Origin: Planctomycetota bacterium
GTDB taxonomy: Bacteria; Planctomycetota; Phycisphaerae; UBA1845; UTPLA1
DNA: 64,000 nucleotides
NCBI GenBank assembly: GCA_003576905.1
Contig: QEVG01000023.1
Location: forward strand, 1-64,000
Direction: 5' to 3'
Made by a program: the position numbers and the translations under genes. Shown one piece after another: positions 9,509 to 18,423 of this stretch. Each line of letters opens with the position of its first letter. The first letter of the stretch is position 1. The notes under the pieces are model-generated. The model worked only from the letters and a program-made list of their open reading frames with translations, had not been told where the DNA came from and searched no databases.

Positions 9509-10069
9509 ATGCGCACGTTCATCGCCATCGACCTGGATGAAGCCGTCCGCCGGGACCTGGGCCGGCTCATTCAGCGGCTCAGCCCGCGGTGCGGAGATCT
9601 TCGCTGGTCGCGGCCGGACACCATTCACCTCACGCTCAAGTTCCTCGGCGAGGCCTCCGACGATCAGATCATGCCCATCTGCGGCGCCCTGCGGACGCTC
9701 GCCGCCCAATGCCAGCCTTTCGACATCGATGTCCGCGGAGCCGGCTGCTTTCCCGACGCCGGTTCGGTCCGCGTCGTGTGGGCCGGCGTGCACGATTTCT
9801 CGGGCATGCTCGCCCGATGCCAGAGCCTTTGCGAGGAGCTTGTCGCCCCGCTGGGCTTTCCCACGGAGCGCCGTCCGTTCTCGCCGCACCTGACCCTCGC
9901 TCGAAACAAGTCGCCCGCGCTCTCCGCCGATATCCGAAGGGCCGTGCTCTCCGAGGTCGAATTCTCGGCCGGAGTCCAGACCGTCAGCGCCGTTACGCTC
10001 TACCAGTCCACGCTGACGTCCCAAGGCTCGACCTACCAGCCGCTCTGTACCTGTCCGTTCGTCGACTAA
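9509..10069 (+). CDS. thpR: RNA 2',3'-cyclic phosphodiesterase (LigT/ThpR, 2H family)
   Basis: A 186-residue protein of the 2H phosphoesterase superfamily. Both catalytic HxTx motifs are visible: HLTL at residues 40-43 and HLTL at 127-130, each in its usual strand context (IHLTLKFLG and PHLTLAR). The N-terminus MRTFIAID is typical of the family. The enzyme opens 2',3'-cyclic phosphates on RNA ends. Length and motif spacing are normal. It starts 23 bases after the sugar kinase with a GGAGAG site. Confidence 0.93.
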   Translation: MRTFIAIDLDEAVRRDLGRLIQRLSPRCGDLRWSRPDTIHLTLKFLGEASDDQIMPICGALRTLAAQCQPFDIDVRGAGCFPDAGSVRVVWAGVHDFSGMLARCQSLCEELVAPLGFPTERRPFSPHLTLARNKSPALSADIRRAVLSEVEFSAGVQTVSAVTLYQSTLTSQGSTYQPLCTCPFVD

Positions 10070-10137
10070 TCACACCGGCGCGCGGCGCGGGCCGTCCGCG
10101 TTGACCGCCCTTCCGCGCGTCAGTAGATTCTTGCCCC

Positions 10138-12051
10138 GTGAGCATCTCTGCGGACCCACTCCTTCGCGCCCCGGCACGGCGAACTCGACGCGCCGGCCTC
10201 CTGCTTTCGGCGTTCTCGCTGCTCGTCTGCGTCAACCTGCTATCGGCCCAGACCGATTCCGCCCCCTCGGACGATGCGGCCGCCGTCGCTGCTTCCGCCC
10301 CCGCTTCGCCGCCCGCTCGACTCGAGCCGAAAGACTACTTCGGCCTCTGGTCGCTGGCGCCGGCGCTGGTCGCCATCGGGCTTGCCGTCATCACCCAGCA
10401 GGTCGTGCCGTCGCTTTCACTCGGCATCCTGACCGCCGCCGTGATGATGTGCTTCCATGCCGGCGACCACAACCCGATTCACATGCTGATGTACGCCGTG
10501 CGGCACTACCTGATCGGCGTCTTCATTCCGCCCGACCACGGCGACGTCAAGCGGATCGGAGATGGGTACAACCGCCTGCACGTCATCGTATTCACCCAGT
10601 TCATCGGCGGCATGATCGGCATCATCGAGGCCAACGGCGGCACCCGCGCGATGGTCGCCCGCGTCGTGCACCTGATGAAGACGCGCGTGCGCGGCCAGCT
10701 TGGGGCGTTGGCGGGCGGGATCATCATCTTCTTCGACGATTACGCGAACGCGCTCATTCTCGGTCCGGCGATGCGGCCCGTCTTCGACAAGCTTCGCCTG
10801 TCGCGCGCCAAGCTGGCCTACATCGTCGACTCCACCGCCGCGCCGGTCGCCTCGCTGTTCATCGGGACATGGCTGGCCACGGAGATCAATTACCTCGATG
10901 GGGCCATCTCCGGCCTTGGCGAGAGCCGGCCCGCCTTCCTCGAGGGCATGACCGGAACGAACGCTTTCTGGGGCTCCCTGCCCTATCGCACCTATGCGTG
11001 GCTTGCCCTCTGCTTCGTTTTCCTGATCGGCCTGACCGGCCGCGACTTCGGCCCGATGCGACGAGCAGAGGGCGAAGCATTGACCGGCGCGGGCCCCGCG
11101 GCCGCACCCGGCGATCAGGCCGAAGCGGAGAACGGCAAGCACTGGTTTCTCGGCTTCCTGCCGGTCTTCACGCTTGTTGCCATGACGGTGACACTCCTGC
11201 TCGTGACCGGCAGGCAAGGCTGCGATGCGGCCGGTATCGCCGTCGGATTCTCATCCTGGGCCGAGATCAAGAAGTCCATCATGGACATGCTCGGAAAGGC
11301 CGATTCGTACACCGCCCTGCTCTACAGCGGCCTCACTGCCGTCACCCTTGCCGCGATTGCCACCGTCTCCTCAAAGCGCCTCTCACTCTCTAAGACCATG
11401 TCCGCCATGACGACGGGCATGCAGCGGATCTTCGGGGCGCAGATCGTCCTCATTCTCGCGTGGGGGCTGGCCACCAGCACGCAGGACCTCCAGCTGGGTC
11501 AGGCCGCCACCGCTTTCATGCAGGACAAGGTCGATCGCGGGCTCTTCGCGGTGCCGCTGCTTCCCACGGTGATCTTCATCACGGCCTGCGTCGTCTCGTT
11601 CTCCACCGGCACAAGCTGGGGGACCATGGCCATCCTCTCGCCCACCACGGTCGCCATCGCGGCGAGCCTCCTCGCCCCATTGCCGGTCGAACAGGCCATG
11701 CCGCTCTTTTATGCCTCCATCGGGGCGGTCCTCACCGGCGCCGTCTTCGGCGATCACTGCTCGCCCATCAGCGACACGACCGTCCTCTCGGCAATGGCCA
11801 CCGAATGCGATCTGACCCAGCACGTTCGCACGCAGCTTCCCTATGCTCTCATCGTTGCGATCGTCGGTCTCCTCTGCACCGACCTGCTCGACTTTTTCCT
11901 TATTCGCAGCGTCCCCGACTTTTACAACAAATGGTGGAACGTCTATTTCGGCACCGCGATCGCCGCCGCGCTGCTATTCCTTATCGTCCTGCTTATCGGC
12001 CGCCGCCCGAAGGGGCTTGTCGCTGAACCTTCCGTCGAGATCGGCGTATAG
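10138..12051 (+). CDS. nhaC: NhaC-family Na+/H+ antiporter
   Basis: A 637-residue inner-membrane transporter starting at GTG 10138. It carries the NhaC-family blocks TGTSWGTMAIL and GDHCSPISDTTVLSA, the latter in the conserved half-helix that forms the ion path, with about eleven hydrophobic helices. The first 60 residues form an extra signal-like segment followed by an Ala/Pro/Asp-rich stretch, so the N-terminus is longer than in many members. A hydrophilic loop sits near residues 305-330. Related proteins exchange sodium for protons, or malate-lactate; the exact ion pair cannot be read from the sequence. It stands alone, with 188 bases before moxR. Confidence 0.88.
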   Translation: MSISADPLLRAPARRTRRAGLLLSAFSLLVCVNLLSAQTDSAPSDDAAAVAASAPASPPARLEPKDYFGLWSLAPALVAIGLAVITQQVVPSLSLGILTAAVMMCFHAGDHNPIHMLMYAVRHYLIGVFIPPDHGDVKRIGDGYNRLHVIVFTQFIGGMIGIIEANGGTRAMVARVVHLMKTRVRGQLGALAGGIIIFFDDYANALILGPAMRPVFDKLRLSRAKLAYIVDSTAAPVASLFIGTWLATEINYLDGAISGLGESRPAFLEGMTGTNAFWGSLPYRTYAWLALCFVFLIGLTGRDFGPMRRAEGEALTGAGPAAAPGDQAEAENGKHWFLGFLPVFTLVAMTVTLLLVTGRQGCDAAGIAVGFSSWAEIKKSIMDMLGKADSYTALLYSGLTAVTLAAIATVSSKRLSLSKTMSAMTTGMQRIFGAQIVLILAWGLATSTQDLQLGQAATAFMQDKVDRGLFAVPLLPTVIFITACVVSFSTGTSWGTMAILSPTTVAIAASLLAPLPVEQAMPLFYASIGAVLTGAVFGDHCSPISDTTVLSAMATECDLTQHVRTQLPYALIVAIVGLLCTDLLDFFLIRSVPDFYNKWWNVYFGTAIAAALLFLIVLLIGRRPKGLVAEPSVEIGV

Positions 12052-12239
12052 AGTCTCGGTTCCTTCCTTCAGCGGAGGGTCCGCGCGCCCGCGGAATCTG
12101 GACGCCGGTACCCCGTTGTCATACCATCGGGGATTCGCGCACCCGCGTGACAGGCGACCGGGTCGTCCGACGTCTATCCAGAGTAACCACCGCCTGAATT
12201 TCCCGAACCATCCTTTGGCCGCCAGGGAGGAACCCACAC

Positions 12240-13232
12240 GTGACGCAGCTTGATGTCAAGAAAATCGGTCCCGCCATCAAGGCCGCCAGCGAACCCTTCA
12301 GCCGGCTCCGCGACGAGGTCTCCCGCGTCATCGTCGGGCAGCGGGAAATGATCCACCATATGCTCATCGCCATTCTCGCCAACGGGCACATCCTGCTCGA
12401 AGGCGTGCCCGGCCTCGCCAAGACGCTCACCGTGTCGTGCCTTGCGCGTGGCATCCGCACCGGGTTTTCGCGCATCCAGTTCACGCCCGACCTGCTCCCC
12501 GCCGACCTGATCGGCACGTTGATTTACCAGCCCCAGACCGGGCAGTTCACCGTCAAGAAGGGCCCGATCTTCTCCAACATCATCCTTGCCGACGAAGTGA
12601 ACCGCGCGCCGGCCAAGGTCCAGAGCGCCCTGCTCGAAGCGATGCAGGAGCGCCAGGTGACCATCGGCGATCAGACGCATCCGCTGCCGCAGCCGTTCCT
12701 CGTCATGGCGACGCAGAACCCGATCGAGCAGGAAGGCACCTACCCGCTGCCCGAAGCGCAGGTTGACCGGTTCATGCTCAAGACGACCGTCGTCTATCCC
12801 TCGCGCGACGAGGAACGAACGATCCTCGACCGCATGGCCTTCACCAACCCGGAGAAGACCATCCAGCCCGTGACCAGCCCGGAGGAGATCATCAAGGCCC
12901 GCGAGACGGTCGACGAAATCTACATCGACGACAAGATCAAGGATTACATCGTCAGCCTGGTCATGGCCACGCGCGACCCGTCGCAGTTCGGCCTCAAGCT
13001 CAAGCATCTGATCCAGTACGGCGCGTCTCCCCGCGCAACGATCATGCTCACGCTCGGCGCCAAGGCCGGGGCGTTCCTCGCCGGGCGGGGCTTCGTGACG
13101 CCGCAGGATGTCAAGGACATCGCACCCGCCATCCTCCGGCACCGCGTCATCATCACCTACGAGGCCGAAGCCGAAGAAATCACCAGCGACGACGTCGTCA
13201 AGACCATCCTCGACCACGTTCCGGTACCGTAA
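12240..13232 (+). CDS. moxR: MoxR-family AAA+ ATPase (first gene of the Bat cluster)
   Basis: A 330-residue AAA+ chaperone-like ATPase. Walker A GVPGLAKT is at residues 55-62, Walker B ILADEVNRAPAK near 115-126, and sensor 1 lies in MATQNPIEQEGTYPL, all diagnostic for MoxR. The start is GTG 12240 with GGAGGAA about 8 bases upstream. It leads a run of eight or nine same-direction genes. In such clusters MoxR is thought to act on the von Willebrand factor A (VWA) domain proteins encoded downstream, probably in metal-dependent assembly or envelope stress; that role here is inference from context. Confidence 0.93.
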   Translation: MTQLDVKKIGPAIKAASEPFSRLRDEVSRVIVGQREMIHHMLIAILANGHILLEGVPGLAKTLTVSCLARGIRTGFSRIQFTPDLLPADLIGTLIYQPQTGQFTVKKGPIFSNIILADEVNRAPAKVQSALLEAMQERQVTIGDQTHPLPQPFLVMATQNPIEQEGTYPLPEAQVDRFMLKTTVVYPSRDEERTILDRMAFTNPEKTIQPVTSPEEIIKARETVDEIYIDDKIKDYIVSLVMATRDPSQFGLKLKHLIQYGASPRATIMLTLGAKAGAFLAGRGFVTPQDVKDIAPAILRHRVIITYEAEAEEITSDDVVKTILDHVPVP

Positions 13233-13238
13233 GCGACC

Positions 13239-14114
13239 ATGGAACCCAAGGAACTATTGAAGAAGATCCGGCGGATTCACATCCGCACGAGCCATATCGC
13301 GAATGATTTTTTCGCGGGCCACTACCACTCCGCCTTCAAGGGGCAGGGCATGGAGTTTGAGGAAGTGCGCGAGTATGAGCCGGGCGACGAAATCCGGCGC
13401 ATCGATTGGAACGTGACCGCGCGGCAGGGACGGCCCTTCGTCAAGCGCTTTCGCGAGGAGCGCGAGCTGACCGTCATGCTTCTCGTGGATGTTTCCGGCT
13501 CGCAGGAATTCGGCACGGCCGGGCAGCTCAAGCGCGAACTCGCCGCCGAAGTCGGCGCGACCCTCGCCTTCTCGGCCATCAAGAACAACGACAAGGTCGG
13601 CTTCATCGGCTTTTCAGACCGCATCGAGCGATACGTCAAGCCCGACAAGGGCACGCGCCACGTCCTGCGCGTCATCCGCGAACTGCTCACGCTCGAACCG
13701 ACCGGCCGCGGCACCGACATTGCCGGAGCGCTCGACTACTTCAACAAAGTCTCGCGCCGCCGGGCCGTCGTCTTTCTTATCAGCGACTTTCTGGCGGATC
13801 CGTGCGACCGCCAGATGCAGGTCGCCCGCCGCCGGCACGATCTGATCCCCATCGCCATCACCGATCCGCGCGAGGTCGAACTGCCCAAGGTGCGGTACAT
13901 CGACCTCGTCGACGCCGAGACCGGCGAACGCTTCACCCTCGACACGTCCAGCGCCGCGTTTCGACGCATGTACCAGGCCCGGGCGCTCGGCCGCGCCGAT
14001 CAGCGTCGAAAAGCCTTTCGCAGGATCAAGGCTGATGCCATCGAGCTTGTCACTGGGCAGTCGTTCATCGATCCGCTGACCCGCTTTTTTCACGCGAGGG
14101 AGGCGCGCCTGTAG
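13239..14114 (+). CDS. DUF58 protein with VWA-like domain
   Basis: A 291-residue cytoplasmic protein beginning 6 bases after the moxR stop. It has the DUF58 hallmark REYEPGDEIRRIDWNVTAR and, after it, a VWA-like fold with a MIDAS-type metal site DVSGS (residues about 86-90) and a second conserved TDIAGAL segment. DUF58 proteins almost always follow MoxR and are presumed partners of the ATPase. No membrane helices are seen, unlike the longer two-helix DUF58 class. Confidence 0.92.
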   Translation: MEPKELLKKIRRIHIRTSHIANDFFAGHYHSAFKGQGMEFEEVREYEPGDEIRRIDWNVTARQGRPFVKRFREERELTVMLLVDVSGSQEFGTAGQLKRELAAEVGATLAFSAIKNNDKVGFIGFSDRIERYVKPDKGTRHVLRVIRELLTLEPTGRGTDIAGALDYFNKVSRRRAVVFLISDFLADPCDRQMQVARRRHDLIPIAITDPREVELPKVRYIDLVDAETGERFTLDTSSAAFRRMYQARALGRADQRRKAFRRIKADAIELVTGQSFIDPLTRFFHAREARL

Positions 14115-14116
14115 CG

Positions 14117-15235
14117 ATGCACACGCGTGCCGCACAGTCCGGCGCCGTTCCCCGGGCCTTTTCGCGCCGCCGCGCGATGGTCCTGCTGTGCGTCTGGTGC
14201 TGCGCCTGCGACGCCCGATCTTCAAACGCCCCGACCACCGCCCCGGCCACGCAGGGCGCACCCCCGTCGCGCGACGTCGAAAAGGGGCCGGTCCGGGCCG
14301 TCGTCGAGATCGACCGCAACGCCGTCGTTATTCCTGAAACGCTGACGTTCACGCTTACCGTCGACGCCGAGCGCGGCGTCGAAGTAAAAATGCCCGAACT
14401 CGGCGAGCTGCTGGGCCCTTTCGGCGTCCAGAAGATCGAAAAGGCGGAACCCGCCGAAGGCGACGTCTACCGCCGCGAACGATGGACCGTGACCCTCGAG
14501 CCATTCCTTCCAGGCGACGTCGCGATTCCGCCCCTGACGATCGCCTTTCGCGACGCGCGGCCCCGCGCCGACGGCAGCGAGGCCGATGTTCAGGACTCTG
14601 TAGATACACCCGAACTCGGCGTCCGGGTCACGCAAGCCCTCGCCGACGTGAAGCCGCCGGTGGCCATCGACGTTCCGACCTCGCTCACCCTCCTCTACTG
14701 GGCGCTCGGCGTCATCGCCGCTATGGCCCTTGTCGCCCTGATTGCCCGCCGCCTGCGGCGCGAACGTCCGGAGGCCGCCCCCGCCGCGCCGATCGTTCCG
14801 GCCCATGTCTGGGCACTGGCACAGCTCGACATGCTCGCCGCCGAGGGCCTGATCGAGCGCGGGCGGATTCAGGAGTGGTACTACCGCATCAATGCCATTG
14901 CCCGCCAGTATGTCGAACGCCGCTTCGGCCTGATGGCCGGCGAGCAGACCAGCGAGGAATTTCTCCGCGACCTTCAGCGGTCCTCGTTCCTCTCCGCCCG
15001 GCACAAGGACATGCTTCAGCAGTTCGTCAGCGCGTGCGATCCGGTGAAATACGCCCGGCACCAGCCCGGTCCGGAAGACATCCGCTGGGTTAACACCGCC
15101 GCGCGCAACTTCGTCGTCGAAACCGCGCGCACCGAGCCCGTCGAAGCGCCATTGGACGATTCCCCGCCGGTCGCGCGCGAGCGCCCCGCAACTGCGGAAA
15201 CATCCGCGCCTGGCGCGCCAGGAGCTTCCGCATGA
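14117..15235 (+). CDS. BatD-like membrane lipoprotein of the Bat cluster
   Basis: A 372-residue protein starting 2 bases after the DUF58 stop codon. A signal region with several cysteines (VWCCAC) could act as a lipobox. A beta-sandwich domain (about 55-185) follows with BatD-like character, including LTFTLTVDAERGVEV. A single membrane helix sits near residues 193-212, and a helical cytosolic tail similar to DUF4381 (about 225-340) contains a long block around residues 255-290. The C-terminus is Pro/Ala-rich. Its position between DUF58 and batA matches the slot where DUF4381 proteins occur in other Bat clusters. Function unknown; probably part of the membrane complex. Confidence 0.7.
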   Translation: MHTRAAQSGAVPRAFSRRRAMVLLCVWCCACDARSSNAPTTAPATQGAPPSRDVEKGPVRAVVEIDRNAVVIPETLTFTLTVDAERGVEVKMPELGELLGPFGVQKIEKAEPAEGDVYRRERWTVTLEPFLPGDVAIPPLTIAFRDARPRADGSEADVQDSVDTPELGVRVTQALADVKPPVAIDVPTSLTLLYWALGVIAAMALVALIARRLRRERPEAAPAAPIVPAHVWALAQLDMLAAEGLIERGRIQEWYYRINAIARQYVERRFGLMAGEQTSEEFLRDLQRSSFLSARHKDMLQQFVSACDPVKYARHQPGPEDIRWVNTAARNFVVETARTEPVEAPLDDSPPVARERPATAETSAPGAPGASA

Positions 15236-16320
15236 TCACCTTCGGACAGCCCTGGTTTCTCGTGCTGCTGGGTGTGATTCCGCTTATCTGGTGGGCGCAC
15301 CTGAGTCCGCGCCGGCGCGCCGCACTTCGCTTTTCGTCCGTAAAGCGCGTCAAGGAGGGCGCGTCGCCGATCTCCCAGGCCGCGCGGCACGTGCCGCCGG
15401 TCCTCCGCTCGCTGGCCGTCGCCCTGCTCGTGCTGGCCATCGCCCGGCCCCAGAAGGCGGACGAAGAGACGCGCATCTCCACCGAGGGCATCGCCATTCA
15501 GCTTGTGCTCGACCGATCGGGCAGCATGAAAAACGAGGACTTCATCGACGCCGCCGGCCGCCGCCTCACTCGGCTCGACGCCGTGAAGAACGTAGTCCGC
15601 CAGTTTGTCGAGGGCGACGGCGACGAGATGAAGGGCCGCGACGACGACCTCGTGGGGCTGATCGTCTTCGCCCGGTATGCCGACACCGAGTGCCCGCTCA
15701 CGCACGATCACAGACAGGTGGTGCGCGCCCTGGAAGGTGTCGAGGTGCCGACCACGCGCGACGAGGACGGCACGGCGATCGGCGACGCGCTCCTGCTCGG
15801 GGTCGAGCGCACCCGCAACATCGCGCGGCGCTTCGGCGAGGACGACGCCTTCAAAATCAAGAGCCGGGTGATCATTCTGCTGACCGACGGCGAACAGAAC
15901 TTCGGCAAGTATCTTCCGTCCGAGGCGGCCGAGGCCGCCGCGGCCGTGGGCGTGAAGGTTTATACCATCGGCGCGGCGCCCGATTACCAGGAGCAGAGCG
16001 TCGGCGGCCTTCTCTTCCAGCCGCGCACGGTACGCGTTCCGGTGCAGGTGAACGAAGAAGAACTCCGGAAGGTCGCATCCATTACCGGGGGCAAGTACTT
16101 CCGCGCCCGAGACGCCGACTCGCTCAAGGCCATCTATGAGGAGATCGACCGGCTCGAACGGACGACGATCGACCGGGAAAGCTTTTTCCGCTATGAGGAA
16201 CTGGCGTACAAGTGGTTTCACATCGGCGGTGTGAAGCTTCCGCCGCCACTGCTGGTGGCCCTGCTGCTGCTGGGTCTCGAGCTGCTTCTGGTCAACACCC
16301 GACTGCGGAGGATTCCGTAA
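15232..16320 (+). CDS. batA: BatA: membrane-anchored VWA-domain protein
   Basis: A 362-residue protein whose ATG overlaps the previous stop as ATGA. Two N-terminal membrane helices (about 7-20 and 55-75) are followed by a VWA domain with the MIDAS motif DRSGSM near residue 95 and the distal aspartate in DEDGTAIGDALL. A C-terminal membrane helix (about 335-355) ends the protein. This is the standard Bat (aerotolerance-related) layout. The VWA domain faces the periplasm and should bind a divalent metal and a protein partner. Confidence 0.9.
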   Translation: MITFGQPWFLVLLGVIPLIWWAHLSPRRRAALRFSSVKRVKEGASPISQAARHVPPVLRSLAVALLVLAIARPQKADEETRISTEGIAIQLVLDRSGSMKNEDFIDAAGRRLTRLDAVKNVVRQFVEGDGDEMKGRDDDLVGLIVFARYADTECPLTHDHRQVVRALEGVEVPTTRDEDGTAIGDALLLGVERTRNIARRFGEDDAFKIKSRVIILLTDGEQNFGKYLPSEAAEAAAAVGVKVYTIGAAPDYQEQSVGGLLFQPRTVRVPVQVNEEELRKVASITGGKYFRARDADSLKAIYEEIDRLERTTIDRESFFRYEELAYKWFHIGGVKLPPPLLVALLLLGLELLLVNTRLRRIP

Positions 16321-16355
16321 CGCCGCCGACATCTCCGGCCGGACGACGCAATGCC

Positions 16356-17393
16356 ATGAACGAGTTTCAGATCGACAACGTGAAGCAGCTCTACTGGCTC
16401 CTGCTCGTGGTGGGATGCGCCGCCGCCGTCGTCTACGGCTTTGCCATGAAGGGCGCCGCCCTGCGCGCCTTCGCCCCGTCCGGCCTGCTGACCATTCTCG
16501 CTCCCGACGTCAGCCGTCCGCGCCAGATCGTCAAGTCCGTCCTGGCGATCGCGGCGATGGCGTCCATCGTCATGGCCCTGATCGGGCCGCGCTACGGCGC
16601 CTACTTCGAGGACGTTCAGCGTCGCCAGCTTGACATCATGATCTGCCTCGACGTTTCCCGAAGCATGCTCGCCGAGGACGCCGGGATGTCCCGCCTGGCC
16701 CGCGCCAAGGACGATATCAAACGCCTCATTGACAATCTCCAGGGCGGCATGATCGGGCTTGTCGCCTTCGCCGGCCGGGCCGACCTGGTCTGCCCCCTCA
16801 CCGATGACTTTGACTTCTACCGGCTTGTCCTCGACGACGTGAACATGGCCAGCGTTCAACTCGGCGGAACCAACATCGGCGAGGCCGTCGCCGTCGCGCG
16901 CCGCGCCCTGGGCGAAAAGCGTGGCCACCACCGCGCCATCGTCATCATGTCCGACGGGGAGGATCACGGCGAGGCGGCCGTTGACCAGGCCAGGCTCGCC
17001 CGCGAGGAGCACATCGCCGTCTATGCCATCGGTGTCGGCGATCAGGAACGCGGGGCCCTCGTACCGATCGACCAGGAAGGCCGGCGAAGTTACCTCATGT
17101 ACGAAGGCGAGCAGGTCTGGTCGAAAATGAACCCGCAGACGCTCAAGAACATCGCCCTCGCCGGGGGCGGAGAATATCATCCCAGCGGCCAGGTTGCCGC
17201 CGGGCAGCGGACGCTCGAATGGATCTACACCGCGAAGCTCGCCCCCTTGCAGGAGGCGGACCTTAAGAAAAAGCGGATTCCGAGCCAGCTGCCGCGCTTT
17301 GCATGGCCGGCGTGGCTGGCCCTGCTTCTGCTTGTCATCGAGACGCTCGTCAGCGAGCGTCGCCCGGCCAGACTTCGGAGCGCCCAGGCATGA
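16356..17393 (+). CDS. batB: BatB: second membrane-anchored VWA-domain protein
   Basis: A 345-residue protein with the same design as batA: N-terminal helices (about 9-27 and 62-82), a VWA domain with MIDAS DVSRSM near residue 97 and GGTNIGEAV, and a C-terminal helix. I set the start at ATG 16356, 35 bases after the batA stop, because the first membrane helix follows at once; a longer frame reaching back into batA has no support. BatA and BatB are expected to form a membrane complex. The stop overlaps the batC start as ATGA. Confidence 0.9.
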   Translation: MNEFQIDNVKQLYWLLLVVGCAAAVVYGFAMKGAALRAFAPSGLLTILAPDVSRPRQIVKSVLAIAAMASIVMALIGPRYGAYFEDVQRRQLDIMICLDVSRSMLAEDAGMSRLARAKDDIKRLIDNLQGGMIGLVAFAGRADLVCPLTDDFDFYRLVLDDVNMASVQLGGTNIGEAVAVARRALGEKRGHHRAIVIMSDGEDHGEAAVDQARLAREEHIAVYAIGVGDQERGALVPIDQEGRRSYLMYEGEQVWSKMNPQTLKNIALAGGGEYHPSGQVAAGQRTLEWIYTAKLAPLQEADLKKKRIPSQLPRFAWPAWLALLLLVIETLVSERRPARLRSAQA

Positions 17394-18406
17394 CGCACAG
17401 ATACAAATCCTTTGTGAGGCGATTGCGCACGACCCGGCCGAACTTTTTGCTCCGCGCGTGCGCGGCATTCGCCGTCGGGGCGGTCGCCCTCGCTTCCGCG
17501 CCGCCGGCCAATGCGCAGTCGCCCACCGCGCCGACGACCCCCTCGCTTCGCGCGGCCGCCGCCGGCATCGAACAGGGCAACCGACTCCTTGAGGAAGGCC
17601 GCTACGAAGAAGCCCTCGCGGAATATGAAAAGGCGCGGGCCAGCCTCCCCGATTCCGCCGAGGTCGCCTACGACCGCGGCATCGCCCTTTACCGCCTCGG
17701 GCGCTATTCCGAGGCGGAAAAGGCTTTTCAGGACGCGCTGGAGCCGGGCAACCTCGAACTGGAGGCCAAGGCGAAGTACAACCTCGGTCGCTCGGCGCAT
17801 GCTGCGGCCCTGGAAAAGAAGGACAACCTCCCGGACGCGATTAACGACCTGGGCCGCGCGATCAGCTTCTACAACGACGCGCTTCAGATCATCAAGGACG
17901 ACGCCGACGCGAAACTGAACAAGGAGGCCGCCGAGCGACTCCGGGCGTACCTCGAAAAGCTGCTCGCCCAGCAGCAACAGCAGCAACAGGAACAGAAGGA
18001 CAACCCGACCTCACAGCCGAACGAAGAGCCTGCGTCGCAGCCGAACGAGCCGCAGCCGTCTTCCCAGCCTTCCGAGGAGGAAAAGAACAAACAGGACCAG
18101 GGGCAGGAAGGGGACCAGGAGCAGGAAGGCGAGCAGGAGCAGCAGTCAAATCAGGATGGCGAGTCAAAGGAAGACCAGCAGAAGAAGGACCAGAAGGGTC
18201 AGTCCAGGAATCAGGACAAATCGGGCGATGGCAAGCAGGGCCAGCAGCAGCAAGCGCAGGCCAAAGGACAGGAAGGGAAGATGTCCGAAGAAGAGGCCGA
18301 GCCGATGCTCCAGGAGGCCCGCGACGCGGAGCGCCAGCGGCGCGAAGCCAACCGCATGCGCATGATGCGTCTTCGCGGGCGCATCCCCGTTAGACGAGAT
18401 TGGTAA
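17390..18406 (+). CDS. batC: BatC: TPR protein with Gln-rich charged tail
   Basis: A 338-residue exported protein. A signal peptide covers about residues 1-42. TPR repeats follow at about 50-130 (NRLLEEGRYEEALAEYEKA and a second copy). The region from about 185 to 300 is a run of Gln, Glu, Lys, Asp and Ser with a seven-glutamine block and almost no hydrophobic residues. The last 40 residues are basic and helical, with repeated RMRMMRLR. The ATG at 17390 overlaps the batB stop. Low-complexity tails are common in BatC proteins; this one probably acts as a flexible adaptor. Confidence 0.85.
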   Translation: MTHRYKSFVRRLRTTRPNFLLRACAAFAVGAVALASAPPANAQSPTAPTTPSLRAAAAGIEQGNRLLEEGRYEEALAEYEKARASLPDSAEVAYDRGIALYRLGRYSEAEKAFQDALEPGNLELEAKAKYNLGRSAHAAALEKKDNLPDAINDLGRAISFYNDALQIIKDDADAKLNKEAAERLRAYLEKLLAQQQQQQQEQKDNPTSQPNEEPASQPNEPQPSSQPSEEEKNKQDQGQEGDQEQEGEQEQQSNQDGESKEDQQKKDQKGQSRNQDKSGDGKQGQQQQAQAKGQEGKMSEEEAEPMLQEARDAERQRREANRMRMMRLRGRIPVRRDW

Positions 18407-18423
18407 GAGAATGTGACACACCC

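Noticed and set aside
10101-11393. A 430-codon frame within the NhaC gene on the same strand
   Set aside because: It is an out-of-phase frame of the antiporter, rich in Arg, without domains.
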